A stretch of 64,000 bases of DNA, taken from NCBI GenBank assembly GCA_035604685.1, contig DATNIB010000056.1, positions 1 to 64,000 on the forward strand, in the 5' to 3' direction. The translations under genes and the position numbers were made by a program. The notes under the pieces are model-generated. The model saw nothing but the letters and a program-made list of their open reading frames with translations, was not told the origin of the DNA and did no database searches. This document shows, in pieces, positions 1 through 9,214 of this stretch (the stretch's first letter is position 1; every line of letters starts with the position of its first letter). This DNA is from DATNIB01 sp035604685. GTDB lineage: Bacteria; Actinomycetota; Acidimicrobiia; Acidimicrobiales; RAAP-2.

Positions 1-1
1 G

Positions 2-139
2 GCCGAAGGGGTGGAGACCGAGGCCGAGCTGGCCGAGCTGCGCAAGGCCCACTGCGACGAGGCCCAGGGCTTCCTCTTGGGGCGGCCCGCCCCCTTCGGC
101 AACCTGCGCCAGGCCGGGGCCCTCGGGCCGCGGAGCTGA
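2..139 (+). CDS. EAL-domain c-di-GMP phosphodiesterase, C-terminal end (5' truncated by window)
   Basis: Only the last 45 residues are in the window. Frame 2 opens with AEGVETEAELAELRKAHCDE, then AQGFLLGRP and a TGA stop. This is the hallmark C-terminal end of an EAL domain: the AEGVET segment carries a catalytic Glu, and D-x-AQGF-x-x-xRP is the closing helix and loop. EAL domains hydrolyse cyclic di-GMP to pGpG in the cytoplasm. Whether GGDEF, PAS or membrane domains precede it cannot be seen. Unlike the broken EAL copy near 13.6-14.2 kb, the motifs here are intact, so the gene is probably functional. Identification of the domain is firm; full architecture is unknown. Confidence 0.85.
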   Translation, partial: AEGVETEAELAELRKAHCDEAQGFLLGRPAPFGNLRQAGALGPRS

Positions 140-202
140 GCACCAAGCCCATTCGAAGTCCACGCGCCGCTCGACCTACCGTGGGGTGCCGTGACGGCGA
201 TC

Positions 203-218
203 CGGTAGGTGACTACCG
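203..218. repeat. Short inverted repeat upstream of mannosyltransferase
   Basis: CGGTAG-GTGA-CTACCG forms a perfect 6-bp inverted repeat 118 bp before the mannosyltransferase start. A further CTACCGT half-site lies at 175-181. It could be an operator or chance; no terminator-like T-run follows. Confidence 0.25.
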
Positions 219-335
219 TCATCGGCGCCACGGCGTTAACGAGGGTGTTCCTCAGGTCCCGGCCGGGCCGACGTTGACCGCCTTTCGGCATCCAACTCCG
301 CCGGAGGACGGCAGAGGGGACATAGTGGGAGCGAG

Positions 336-1958
336 ATGAGCATCGCGCTTGGTCGACCGAGCTGGCTCGGAACTCCGGTCGACCGGGTGGGCGGGACCGC
401 CGGGCCGGTTCCCGAGGCGCCGGGCCCCGACGACCCCGGCACCGCGTCGGCCGGATCGCCGGACCTGCGGCCGATGGCCCTCCTCGGCACCGCCGCCATG
501 TGCGCCGTGGTGATCGGCGCCGTGCTCGGAGGGACCGCGTTCGTGTCCAGCCTCCCGGGGGCCTGGTACTTCGGAACCCCGGGCGGGCCGCTCGGGTCGG
601 TGTCCAACTCGGGCAAGCAGGCGCCGGTAGTGGCCGTCTTCCTCGTCTACGGCGGCCTCGTGCTCGCGGTGCGCGCCTGGCTCGGGCTCCTTCGCCTGCT
701 GCGGGCCCACCGCGGCGTGCCGGTCCGGCGCGTGGTGGGGGTGATCGCACTGTGGGTCCTGCCCCTGCTCGTGGCGCCGCCCCTCTTCAGCCGGGACGTG
801 TTCAGTTACGCCGGCCAGGGCGAGATGGTGAGCCACCACATCGACCCCTACTCCTATGGGACCGGGGTGCTCGGGGCGACGCCGTTCAGCCTGTTGCCCG
901 GAACGCTGTGGGCCAACACCCCGTCCCCCTACGGGCCGGTGTTCCTGGCGGCCGACGGCGCCGCCACCTCGATCGCCCAACACGAGGTCCTGCCCGACCT
1001 GATCCTCCTGCGCCTCTTGGAGCTCGGCGGCCTCGCCCTCGTCGTCGGCGCGCTGCCGACGCTCGCCCGGTCGGCGGGACGCGATCCCGCGGAGGGGGTG
1101 GCCCTCGGCGCGGCCAGCCCGCTCGTCCTCACGGCGTTCGTCGGCGGGGCGCACAACGACGCGCTGATGGTCGGTCTCCTGGTGGCCGGGCTGGCGGTGG
1201 CCAAACGCGTCGGGCCGGTGCCCGGCATCGTGCTCTGCGCGCTGGCGGCCGGGGTGAAGGCCCCGGCGATCTTGGGCGTCTTGTTCTTGGGGTGGAACTG
1301 GGCGCGGGGAGCGTCGTTCTGGTGGCGCGTCTTCCACACCGCGCTGGCCGGTGTCATCGCCACCGGCACGCTGGCCGCCGCCTCGACGGTGTCGGGGCTC
1401 GGGTGGGGCTGGCTCACCACGCTGTCGGCCCCCGACAAGGTGTTCACCGGGGTCACGCCGGTCGACGCGCTCTCCCATTTGATCGTGGGTGCCGGCATCG
1501 TCGCCCACGTCTCGCTCTCGTTGTCCTCCGTCGCCACCGTGGCCGGGGTGGTGGGGCTCGCGGGCGCGGCCCTCGTCGGGTCGTGGCTCCTCGTGCGCTC
1601 ACCCGTCATGGGGTCGGTCCGCGCGCTCGGACTCGCGCTCTTGGTCCTGGCGCTGCTCGGCCCGATCCTGTGGGCCTGGTATCTCACGTGGGGGCTGGTG
1701 GTGCTCGCCCCGGTGGCGGCCGGGCGTCTGCGGCGAGTGGTCATCGCGCTCACGATCGTCGAGACGTTCCTCGGCGTGTCAGCGTTCAAGGGCATGGTGG
1801 AGTCGCTGGGCGCGTCCGGCGTCCTCCCGGACCTCCTGCTCCTGGTCGGTATCTTGGCCGTGGTGTTGGTGCCGCTCGGGCGCGCCGGGCGCCTCGAGGC
1901 GCCGCGGCTGCGGTGGTTGTGGCGGGGTCGGGCCGAGGTGGCGCTCACCCAGTCGTAG
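336..1958 (+). CDS. MptB-type alpha-1,6-mannosyltransferase (GT-C integral membrane)
   Basis: 540-residue polytopic membrane protein with about a dozen hydrophobic segments. After the first helices comes SRDVFSYAGQGEM with Asp at about residue 154, followed by a DPY loop. This is the extracytoplasmic acidic motif of the polyprenol-phosphomannose-dependent MptA/MptB family. Family members extend alpha-1,6 mannan cores of lipoglycans in Actinobacteria. A charged, disordered N-terminus of about 45 residues precedes the first helix. The ATG has GGGAGCGAG just upstream as ribosome binding site. The next gene converges on it. Family assignment is solid from the motif and topology; the exact acceptor is unknown. 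Confidence 0.85.
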   Translation: MSIALGRPSWLGTPVDRVGGTAGPVPEAPGPDDPGTASAGSPDLRPMALLGTAAMCAVVIGAVLGGTAFVSSLPGAWYFGTPGGPLGSVSNSGKQAPVVAVFLVYGGLVLAVRAWLGLLRLLRAHRGVPVRRVVGVIALWVLPLLVAPPLFSRDVFSYAGQGEMVSHHIDPYSYGTGVLGATPFSLLPGTLWANTPSPYGPVFLAADGAATSIAQHEVLPDLILLRLLELGGLALVVGALPTLARSAGRDPAEGVALGAASPLVLTAFVGGAHNDALMVGLLVAGLAVAKRVGPVPGIVLCALAAGVKAPAILGVLFLGWNWARGASFWWRVFHTALAGVIATGTLAAASTVSGLGWGWLTTLSAPDKVFTGVTPVDALSHLIVGAGIVAHVSLSLSSVATVAGVVGLAGAALVGSWLLVRSPVMGSVRALGLALLVLALLGPILWAWYLTWGLVVLAPVAAGRLRRVVIALTIVETFLGVSAFKGMVESLGASGVLPDLLLLVGILAVVLVPLGRAGRLEAPRLRWLWRGRAEVALTQS

Positions 1959-2030
1959 TCGGCGGACCATATTGCCGATGAAGGCGCGCCGTCGCGCGGA
2001 CGCTTCGACCAGGGGTACCCCGGGGGCCGA

Positions 2031-3203
2031 CTACAGGCGATAGAGCTTGGCGGCGTTCTCGCCGAGGATCTTGCGGCGGGCCGACGGTGTCAGCGTCGCC
2101 ATCTTTTCGGCCACCGTGTCCAGCGGCTTGGGGTACAGGCAGGTGGGGTGCGGGAAGTCGGTCTCGAACAGGATGTTGTCCTCACCGACAGAGTCGACGA
2201 GAGCCTGCAAGTTGCCCTGGTTTTCCTCGAACCAGAAGGTCGCGTACCAGTGGTCCTTGAAGTATTCCGACGGCTTCCGGCTGAGCTCGGCCGCCTGCTC
2301 TGGCGCGTTCTCGAACACCTCGTAGTCCATGGCCTCGAGGATGAAGGGAACCCAACCGATCCCACTCTCGACCGAGACCAGCTTGAGGCCCGGGTGGCGG
2401 TCGAGCATGCCGCAGAGGGTGACGTTCACCACGACGCGCGCGTTGTTGATGAACAAGAGCGTGCCACCGATGGCGGGCTTGATGTACTCGTGCTGAGACC
2501 CCCAGAAATAGTTGCCGTAGAAGTTCATGGCGGTGAGGCTGGCGCCGATGTGGAAGTGCACCGGTAGCTTGAGGTCGTCGCATACGTCCCAGAGGGGGTC
2601 CCACGCCCGGTTGGCCAGGTCGGGCGATCCGAGATCCTGAGGATCCGAGGTGAGGTTGACGCCACGCGCCCCGAGCGCGGCGACGCGCTCGGCTTCGCGG
2701 ACGCTCTCGTCGACGTCCCACGCCGGAAGCACGGGCATCGGCAGCAGTCGGTTCCCGGACTCGGCCTGCACCTCCGCCATCGCGTCGTTGTAGATCTCGA
2801 TGCAGAGCCGGCGCAGCACCGGATCCTTGACGGCCTGCGAGAGGCCCTGGCCTCCGAGGCCGATCGAATTGGGAAACAGCACCTGGGCCCAGATGCCCGA
2901 GTCGTCCAAGACCTCCATGCGGGCTACGGGGTCGAAAGCAGCCCGGTGGATGCGGTCAGTCCCCCAGACGACCATGGACTCTTGAAACGGGAACTTCGTT
3001 CCTTCCCGGTCGATCACGCCGCCTCCCCCAGCGAAGCCGAGCGTCGCCCCGTCGACCACCCAAGTCGGCCGACCATTGATCTCCTCCACCCTGGGTACGC
3101 GGTCTTCGTACCCGGCCGGTGCCCGCTTGGTCCACAGGTCGTGGGCTTCGGTCAGATGCGAGTCCGCATCGACGACCTTCACGTCATCTACAGCCAGCGC
3201 CAT
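2031..3203 (-). CDS. Amidohydrolase (ACMSD-like TIM-barrel metal hydrolase/decarboxylase) 1
   Basis: 390 residues. The N-terminal VVDADSHLTE, central HFHIGAS and C-terminal ETDFPH are the spaced metal-binding motifs of the amidohydrolase-2 family, which includes 2-amino-3-carboxymuconate semialdehyde decarboxylase and resorcylate decarboxylases. These enzymes decarboxylate or hydrolyse small aromatic or ring-cleavage acids using a divalent metal. The ATG at 3203 is preferred over the in-frame GTG 12 nt upstream because GAGGTGCGAG precedes the ATG. A ferredoxin gene lies 112 bp upstream on the same strand. A paralogue is encoded divergently at 3769. Substrate is not inferable from sequence. 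Confidence 0.85.
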   Translation of the reverse strand: MALAVDDVKVVDADSHLTEAHDLWTKRAPAGYEDRVPRVEEINGRPTWVVDGATLGFAGGGGVIDREGTKFPFQESMVVWGTDRIHRAAFDPVARMEVLDDSGIWAQVLFPNSIGLGGQGLSQAVKDPVLRRLCIEIYNDAMAEVQAESGNRLLPMPVLPAWDVDESVREAERVAALGARGVNLTSDPQDLGSPDLANRAWDPLWDVCDDLKLPVHFHIGASLTAMNFYGNYFWGSQHEYIKPAIGGTLLFINNARVVVNVTLCGMLDRHPGLKLVSVESGIGWVPFILEAMDYEVFENAPEQAAELSRKPSEYFKDHWYATFWFEENQGNLQALVDSVGEDNILFETDFPHPTCLYPKPLDTVAEKMATLTPSARRKILGENAAKLYRL

Positions 3204-3315
3204 CTCGCACCTCACGGTCGTCGCTTTGGTCCGTCACCTTAGTGAACACCCCCTGTACCGTGCCCGCGTCCTTGGCCCCTGGAGCGAGTCGTTCCGAACC
3301 GGTTCCTGAACGGCC

Positions 3316-3504
3316 TCACTCGAGGCGCAGGCAGGACTCCGGGCAGTTCTCGACGGCTAGCTGTGCGCGGCTCTCAAGGCCTACTGGGACATCGGCGGAG
3401 CGCAGGACGCTGTGCCCGTAGTCGTCGCTGTCGAACAGCTCCGGCGCTAACGAGTAGCAGCGGCCGTGACCCGTGCACCGCATGGTGTCGAGCACTATTC
3501 GCAC
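3316..3504 (-). CDS. Small P450-type ferredoxin (probably 3Fe-4S)
   Basis: 62 residues with CTGHGRC near the start (Cys10, His13, Cys16) and CPESC near the end. This spacing, with the second cysteine position of a 4Fe-4S site replaced, is that of the 3Fe-4S ferredoxins that hand electrons to actinobacterial cytochromes P450. The GTG start at 3504 gives the usual family length; the open frame continues upstream but has no ferredoxin similarity there. It precedes amidohydrolase 1 on the same strand. The two P450 genes at 5.0 and 6.4-7.6 kb are the obvious candidate partners. No ferredoxin reductase is in the window. Confidence 0.8.
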   Translation of the reverse strand: MRIVLDTMRCTGHGRCYSLAPELFDSDDYGHSVLRSADVPVGLESRAQLAVENCPESCLRLE

Positions 3505-3768
3505 AGGCCTTGAGCCTAATGGGAGTTCTCGCACCGGAGGGCTGGCGTGACATCGAGAAGGTGCGGTGACGCAACCGGCGCGCCCGGACTTGCGATGAAA
3601 CAGCCACGGCCGTCGGCGGTGGACCGTCGCCCAGGGAGGTCGCCGCACCCTGCTCGGCGCGACCGGCGGGCGGCGATCCGGACCCGTCGGGCCTTCCGGC
3701 TACCATTCGCCAGCAGGTGGCGTAGTGGTCTTCACGGGCTCGGCCACGATCGATCAGGAGGGACCTCC

Positions 3769-5046
3769 ATGGACGTAGAGGATCTGGTCCTGGTGAGTGT
3801 CGACGACCACGTCGTCGAGCCACCGAACGTGTTTGAGGGTCGCCTGCCGGCCAAGTACGCCGACCTGGCGCCCCAGTTCATCACCCGGCCCGACGGGACG
3901 AGCGCCTGGCGCTACGAGGGGGCCGAGATCGGCAACATCGCGCTCAACGCGGTGGCCGGGCGGCCGCCCGACGAGTACGGCATGGAGCCCACGTCCTTCG
4001 ATGAGCTGCGGCCGGGCTGCTACGACATCGACGAGCGGGTGGCCGACATGGACGCCAACGGCGTGCTCGGATCCCTATGCTTCCCATCGTTCCCCCAGTT
4101 CTGTGGCCAGCTGTTCGCCCGCACGGAGGACAAGGATGTGGCCCTGGCCATGGTCCGGGCCTATAACGACTGGCACATCGACGAGTGGTGCGGGACTCAC
4201 CCGGGGCGATTCATCCCGTGCTCGCTGCCGGCCATCTGGGATCCCGAGGTCCTGGCGGCCGAGGTCCGACGCACGGCGGCCAAGGGCGCCCATGCCGTCA
4301 CCTTCTCGGAGAACCCGTCGAAGCTCGGCTGGCCGAGCATCCACACGGACCACTGGGACCCGTTCTGGACCGCATGCAACGATGAGCAGGTCACCGTCTG
4401 CATGCACATCGGGTCGTCCTCGGAGCTGGTGATCACCTCCGTCGACGCCCCCATCGACGTGCTCATCACGGTCACCCCGATGAACATCGTGCGGGCCGCG
4501 GCCGACCTCATCTGGTCGCCGGTCCTGCGCCAGTTCCCCGATATCAAGGTGGCCCTGTCGGAAGGCGGGATCGGCTGGATTCCGTACTTCTTGGAGCGGA
4601 TTGACTACAACTACCAGAAGCACCACATCTGGACGGGTCAGGACTTCGGCGACCGGCTGCCCAGCGAGGTCTTCAACGAGCACGTGATCACTTGTTTCAT
4701 CGACGACGCCTTCGGCGTGGCCAGCCGGGATTACCTCAACATGGACAACGTGACCTGGGAGTGCGACTACCCGCACTCGGACACCACCTGGCCCACGGCG
4801 CCCGAGCAATTGTGGAAATACATCGGCGAGCTGCCCAAGCACGACATCGACCGGATCACCCACCTGAACGCCATGACGCACTTCAACTACCACCCCTTCT
4901 CGGTCATCCCGAAGGAGCAGGCCACCGTTGGAGCGCTTCGTGAACGGGCGGCCGGACGCGACGTCGGCATCCGGTCGACCCGCAAGGGACCCAAGTCCGT
5001 GCACGCCAACCGGGCCTCGGACCTCGGCCGGGGCACCACCAGCTGA
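3769..5046 (+). CDS. Amidohydrolase (ACMSD-like TIM-barrel metal hydrolase/decarboxylase) 2
   Basis: 425 residues from the ATG at 3769, which has the strong ribosome binding site AGGAGGGACCTCC. The frame is open upstream but without similarity. Motifs follow the amidohydrolase-2 order: VSVDDHVVEPP at the N-terminus, CMHIGSSS mid-protein, LSEGGIGWIPYFLERIDY, and ECDYPHSDT near the end. It is paralogous to the divergent gene ending at 2031, sharing the GIGW-IP block and PH ending. The P450 at 5050 starts 3 bp after its stop, so the two are almost certainly co-transcribed. It probably acts on the same pathway as that P450; the reaction is unknown. Confidence 0.85.
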   Translation: MDVEDLVLVSVDDHVVEPPNVFEGRLPAKYADLAPQFITRPDGTSAWRYEGAEIGNIALNAVAGRPPDEYGMEPTSFDELRPGCYDIDERVADMDANGVLGSLCFPSFPQFCGQLFARTEDKDVALAMVRAYNDWHIDEWCGTHPGRFIPCSLPAIWDPEVLAAEVRRTAAKGAHAVTFSENPSKLGWPSIHTDHWDPFWTACNDEQVTVCMHIGSSSELVITSVDAPIDVLITVTPMNIVRAAADLIWSPVLRQFPDIKVALSEGGIGWIPYFLERIDYNYQKHHIWTGQDFGDRLPSEVFNEHVITCFIDDAFGVASRDYLNMDNVTWECDYPHSDTTWPTAPEQLWKYIGELPKHDIDRITHLNAMTHFNYHPFSVIPKEQATVGALRERAAGRDVGIRSTRKGPKSVHANRASDLGRGTTS

Positions 5047-5049
5047 GCC

Positions 5050-6240
5050 ATGTCCGCTGACGCGTCACCGGGCGTCGCCCCGCCGTTCGACCCCGCCCTC
5101 TTCCTCGACCCGGCCACGTCGGGGAACCCCCAGCCCTTCTACCGCGCCGCGCGGGAGCTCGGCGCAGTCGTGCCCGGCCCCTTCGGAGGGCACGAGGTCA
5201 TGCGGAGGGCCGAGGTCGAGTACGTCCTGCAGCATCCGGAGATCTTCTCGTCCGCCATGGAGGCGGTGGACCTGGGGCAGACCGTGCCACTCATCCCGCT
5301 CCAGGTCGACCCGCCCGAGCACCTGAAGTACCGCAGGCTGCTCGACCCGATCTTCGCCCCTAAGCAGATGAACCTGATCGAGCCCGACATCGCCCGTTTG
5401 GTCAACGAGCTGATCGATGCCTTCATCGACCAGGGCTCCTGCGAGTTCACCACGGCGTTGGCCGAGCCGCTTCCCTCGTCGGTTTTCCTACGGCTGCTCG
5501 GCTTCCCGCTGTCCGACCTCGACATGTTCCTCGGCATGAAAAGCGGCATCCTGCGCCCGGCGGGGGCCGACGTCGCAGAGATGAAGGCCTCCCAGCAGGC
5601 GACTGCGGCGGAGATCGAGCGCTACTTTGCCGAGGCCGTCGCCGATCGCAAGCGGCAGCCCCGAGAGGACATCTTGAGCCGGTTCCTGGCGGCCGAGGTC
5701 GACGGGGCGCGCCTCACGGTCGACGAGATCCTGGGCATCTGCTTCCTGTTCATCCTGGCTGGTCTGGACACGGTGACGGATTCCCTCGAGTGCTTCTTCG
5801 CCTACCTCGCCCAGAACCCCACGCAGCGGCAGGCCATCGTCGCCGACCCGGCCATCATCCCGTCGGCCGTCGAGGAGCTCCTGCGCTGGGAGACGCCGGT
5901 CGCGGGCGTGGCCCGGGTGGCCATCCAGGACGCCGATCTCGCCGGCTGTCCGGTGCACAAGGGGGACCACGTCGGGGTCAGCATCGGCTCGGCCAACACC
6001 GACGATCGGGCGCTGCCGGACGCCTCCACCGTGGAGCTCACCCGCCCCGCCAACCGCCACCTGGCATTCGGCGGTGGTGTGCACCGGTGCCTCGGGTCGC
6101 ACCTGGCCCGGCTCGAGCTGCGGACCACCCTGCGGGAGTGGCACTCCAGGATCCCCGACTACACCATCGCCGAGGGCACCGAGTTGCGCTACGGATACGG
6201 CCTCCGCCAGATCGAGTCGCTCCCGCTCGTCTTCGGGTGA
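5050..6240 (+). CDS. Cytochrome P450 (bacterial class I) 1
   Basis: 396 residues, the usual length of soluble bacterial P450s. It shows the I-helix AGLDTVTDS with the oxygen-activating Asp-Thr replacement pattern, the K-helix ExxR in EELLRW, and the heme-binding loop AFGGGVHRCLG with the thiolate Cys at about residue 347. P450s insert one atom of O2 into an unactivated C-H bond using electrons from a ferredoxin. The gene follows amidohydrolase 2 by 3 bp, implying an operon. The ferredoxin at 3316-3504 is a likely redox partner. The substrate class is not recognisable. Confidence 0.93.
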   Translation: MSADASPGVAPPFDPALFLDPATSGNPQPFYRAARELGAVVPGPFGGHEVMRRAEVEYVLQHPEIFSSAMEAVDLGQTVPLIPLQVDPPEHLKYRRLLDPIFAPKQMNLIEPDIARLVNELIDAFIDQGSCEFTTALAEPLPSSVFLRLLGFPLSDLDMFLGMKSGILRPAGADVAEMKASQQATAAEIERYFAEAVADRKRQPREDILSRFLAAEVDGARLTVDEILGICFLFILAGLDTVTDSLECFFAYLAQNPTQRQAIVADPAIIPSAVEELLRWETPVAGVARVAIQDADLAGCPVHKGDHVGVSIGSANTDDRALPDASTVELTRPANRHLAFGGGVHRCLGSHLARLELRTTLREWHSRIPDYTIAEGTELRYGYGLRQIESLPLVFG

Positions 6241-6412
6241 CGCGGCCCGCGGGGCTCAGGCCGTGTCGGCCCAATCGGCACGACTACGTTGGGCCCGAGA
6301 TGCAGGGTCGGCTGCAGTTGTGATCGCTTCGACACGTCAGGCGCCCAAGGTTGTACCAGACGTGACTCGCAGTGTGGAGTCAACGACAGGCTCGAAGTGC
6401 CGTCGCTGGTGA
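6241..6412. other. Intergenic gap between convergent P450 genes
   Basis: 172 bp between the stop codons of the two convergently transcribed P450 genes. No gene, repeat or clear hairpin with a T-run was recognised. Confidence 0.5.
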
Positions 6413-7597
6413 TCAGGCCCGGACTGCGACGTCGAGGAAACCGCGCTCGGGTCCCCGGACGAAGAAGGAGGGCCCCATCTTGATGTCCCGCAGCTGGTAT
6501 TCGGGCGCTCGGCGGAGCAGCTGCTCGATCGCAACTTTCGTCTCAAGACGGGCGAGTGGTGCCCCCAAGCACAGATGGGGGCCCCAGCCGAAGCCATAGT
6601 TGGCCTTCGCCTCGCGGTTGACGTCAAAGGTTCCCGGGTCGGCCCAGCGACTGGGGTCGCGGTCGGCTGCGCCGATCAGCGCATGGACCGTCTCGCCCGC
6701 GGCTACCTCCGAGTCGCCGAGCGTCATGTCGTGGACGGCGATGCGGGGGATGGACTGCACGGTGCCTCGCCACCGGAGAACCTCCTCGATACTGGCGGGC
6801 ACCAGGTTGGGGTCGTCGACGATGAGCCGGCGCTGCGCTGGATGGAGCTCGAGTGCAACGAGCGCGTTGGAGAGGAGCTTGGCGGTCGTGTCGTAGCCGG
6901 CGACCAGGAGGAGCACGGCGGCGGCCCGTACCTCCTCGTCGTCCATGGAGCCTTCCTCGGCCATACCCACCATGGCGGTCAGAAGGTCGTCGGGTCGATC
7001 GCGGCGATGACGGTCGATCTCCTGGCGCAGATACCCATTGAGATCTCTGGACGCCTGCCGGAGCGTTACGCGGACAGAGGCGTCTTCGTGGCCCCAAGCC
7101 AGGTTGCTGACGATCGTGTTCGACCAGTACCGGAAGTCGGCGTGTCGGTCTTCGGGCACACCGAGCATCTCGGCAACGATGATCGTCGGGATCATCGTGA
7201 AGTCGGCTATCAGGTCGAAGCTCTCGTCCCCCTCGTCCAGCGGCGCCAGCAGCTTGTCCACGACGACACGGACCCGCTCCTCCCAGTGCGCCACGGTCCG
7301 CCGGGTGAACAGCGGCGACAGGCAGTTGCGGAGCCGACGGTGCATCTCGCCATCGACCGAGATCATGGTGGGGGCTTCGAACCACGGCAGTATCTCTGGT
7401 GTGCTGGGTACCGCCGTGAAGTGCTCACCGTCGTCCGTCAGTACGGTCGCGCAGTCATCGAATCCGGGAACCATCCACCCCTGGATGATGTCGTTCCACA
7501 CCGCCCGGCCGGTTGCCCGCACATCCTCATAGTGGGGGAACGGATCCTCGATTACCGCCGAGTCGAAGAAGTTGACATCGCGCTGTCTGCGATCCAT
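6413..7597 (-). CDS. Cytochrome P450 (bacterial class I) 2
   Basis: 394 residues from the ATG at 7597, preceded by GGGGGAGGAACAC. It contains I-helix AGYDTTAKLL, ExxR in EEVLRW, and heme loop GFGWGPHLCLG with the thiolate Cys at about residue 343. It is clearly a different P450 from the one at 5050, with a Trp-Gly-Pro heme loop and a canonical Asp-Thr-Thr I-helix. It is the last gene of a minus-strand run that includes a secreted hydrolase 64 bp upstream and, further up, a TetR regulator and SnoaL-like protein. A shared ferredoxin is plausible. Base composition is lower in GC than in the genes after 14.3 kb. Confidence 0.93.
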   Translation of the reverse strand: MDRRQRDVNFFDSAVIEDPFPHYEDVRATGRAVWNDIIQGWMVPGFDDCATVLTDDGEHFTAVPSTPEILPWFEAPTMISVDGEMHRRLRNCLSPLFTRRTVAHWEERVRVVVDKLLAPLDEGDESFDLIADFTMIPTIIVAEMLGVPEDRHADFRYWSNTIVSNLAWGHEDASVRVTLRQASRDLNGYLRQEIDRHRRDRPDDLLTAMVGMAEEGSMDDEEVRAAAVLLLVAGYDTTAKLLSNALVALELHPAQRRLIVDDPNLVPASIEEVLRWRGTVQSIPRIAVHDMTLGDSEVAAGETVHALIGAADRDPSRWADPGTFDVNREAKANYGFGWGPHLCLGAPLARLETKVAIEQLLRRAPEYQLRDIKMGPSFFVRGPERGFLDVAVRA

Positions 7598-7661
7598 GTG
7601 TTCCTCCCCCTCGAAGGTCCCGTCCCGGCAACAGTACCTTCCAAACCGCGCCTGCTGCCGC

Positions 7662-9068
7662 TCAGAAGCGCGCCTCGAGCCAGTTTCCGACGTAGTTGAA
7701 TACCTCGGCTTCGGTATCGCCGAACTCATTTGGGGATGTCTGACACTCGGTGCAGGGGGAGAACACGTGCGCTGCCCCTTCGACATACGCCAGCGTCTTG
7801 TGCTTCGACCTGTGCGCGGCCAGGTAGTACATCTCGGACGGCACGACCCAGTAGTGCCCGGTCATCGACATCATGAGCAGGGGAACGGTGATTCCCTGAA
7901 CATTGATCACTGTGGAGGTGTTGGAGGAGGCCCAGTCGACGCCTTCGATGGAATCGGCAGTCAAGCGGTAGTCGGGTGCCATGATGGCGGAGGTCGACAG
8001 GAAGGTGCTGACGGTCGAGTTGATCGGCGAGGAGTCGTTGGCTTGAGGGGAGGAAGGCACCGGGCTCTCGGCGGGGACCCGAACGGAGTGGACCACCTGG
8101 ACGGTACCGTTCGGACTCGCCGGCGTGATCAGCGGATACTTGCCCTTGGTGTGGGAAAGGAGGGTGGTGTCCTGCTGCCAGATGCGTGCGGCATCGTGCC
8201 CGATCGGGAACGCCATAGCGTCGGAGATGCCGTGGCGACCCTTGGCGAACTGTTTCTCGAGGCGTAGAGCCGTACTGACCAGGTGGGCTTCCCGTTGACC
8301 CTGCGCCTGCGTATAGCGCTCGATGAACGACAACGAGTACCTGGATGACTGGTTGGGATTCGGGTTGTATCCGTTCCGTTGGTTGAAGAGATACAGGGAC
8401 GGGTTGTGCTGGCTGGTCAGTCCGCCGGCCTTGGCCGTCGAGGCATCCAGCGCGGACATGAACGAGAAGGCCAACCCCGGGATGGCGTCGAGAAACACCA
8501 CGCCGTCAGCGCGTGGCAGCCCTGCCAGTGAGTCGGTGCAAGGATCGAGGCGGTGGGGAGCCTGGCAAACGGCGACCCCGTTCTCGGCGATGTTCTGGTA
8601 GTAGGCCACCATGGAGCCACCGCCGCTCCAACCGAGCAGCACCACGTGCCGAATGCCCGGCAGCGATCGCGCATAGGCGACGCCGTAGCCGACACCGCGC
8701 GCCAGCTGGTCCCATGTTGTCCCGGTCTCATCTGTACACACGACGGTGAAGCCGCGTTGGGCCAGCTCAGGGCATGGAAGTTCGGCGAAGACCGGGATCT
8801 GGTGCACCACGACCAGCGCAGTCGACTCGTTGGGCGTCGAGTTTGTCGGTTGATACAGAGCCGCGACCACGGATTGCGGCGGTCCGATTTGTTCAGATTG
8901 CATAGTGTAAGTGACGGGCGCATTCTGCGCTCCGCTCGGTGATGCAGATAGCGCCAGGAATAGAGAACCGGCAAGAGCCACCATGGCGATGCGCATGGAC
9001 TGCGATCGGCGACGCGCGTCGATCGATATGGCCTTCCTCCCTACGTTCGGTCCCGGTTGCTGTTTCAT
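7662..9068 (-). CDS. Secreted alpha/beta-hydrolase
   Basis: 468 residues. The N-terminus has basic residues followed by a hydrophobic stretch (MVALAGSLFLALSAS) ending in an SPSGAQN-type cleavage region, so the protein is probably exported. The nucleophile elbow GWSGGGS lies about 160 residues in, and the C-terminal GAAHVF supplies a candidate catalytic His, with Asp expected before it. Four or more Cys suggest disulphides. The ATG at 9068 is preferred; a GTG at 9092 lacks a ribosome binding site. It sits 64 bp upstream of P450 2 on the same strand. Ester or amide hydrolysis of an external substrate is likely; specificity is unknown. Confidence 0.75.
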   Translation of the reverse strand: MKQQPGPNVGRKAISIDARRRSQSMRIAMVALAGSLFLALSASPSGAQNAPVTYTMQSEQIGPPQSVVAALYQPTNSTPNESTALVVVHQIPVFAELPCPELAQRGFTVVCTDETGTTWDQLARGVGYGVAYARSLPGIRHVVLLGWSGGGSMVAYYQNIAENGVAVCQAPHRLDPCTDSLAGLPRADGVVFLDAIPGLAFSFMSALDASTAKAGGLTSQHNPSLYLFNQRNGYNPNPNQSSRYSLSFIERYTQAQGQREAHLVSTALRLEKQFAKGRHGISDAMAFPIGHDAARIWQQDTTLLSHTKGKYPLITPASPNGTVQVVHSVRVPAESPVPSSPQANDSSPINSTVSTFLSTSAIMAPDYRLTADSIEGVDWASSNTSTVINVQGITVPLLMMSMTGHYWVVPSEMYYLAAHRSKHKTLAYVEGAAHVFSPCTECQTSPNEFGDTEAEVFNYVGNWLEARF

Positions 9069-9214
9069 GCGTTCAAGGTCGACCTTCAACACGACGAGTC
9101 AGACGGTGGGGAAGTGCTCTGCCAGCGGAACCCAGCGGCGAGCCCCTGATCCCCCTCCAAGCAAGAAGGGCGTACTCGGAGCCACTTCGACCCAGTTGCG
9201 ATCTGGTGCCCGGG
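9069..9214. other. Intergenic gap, no gene seen
   Basis: 146 bp between the TetR gene end and the secreted hydrolase start, both on the minus strand. It presumably carries the hydrolase promoter; no convincing motif was picked out. Confidence 0.4.

Noticed and set aside
252..1508. Long minus-strand open frame opposite the mannosyltransferase
   Set aside because: Arg/Gly/His/Pro-rich shadow typical of high-GC antisense frames; the plus strand encodes a coherent membrane enzyme.
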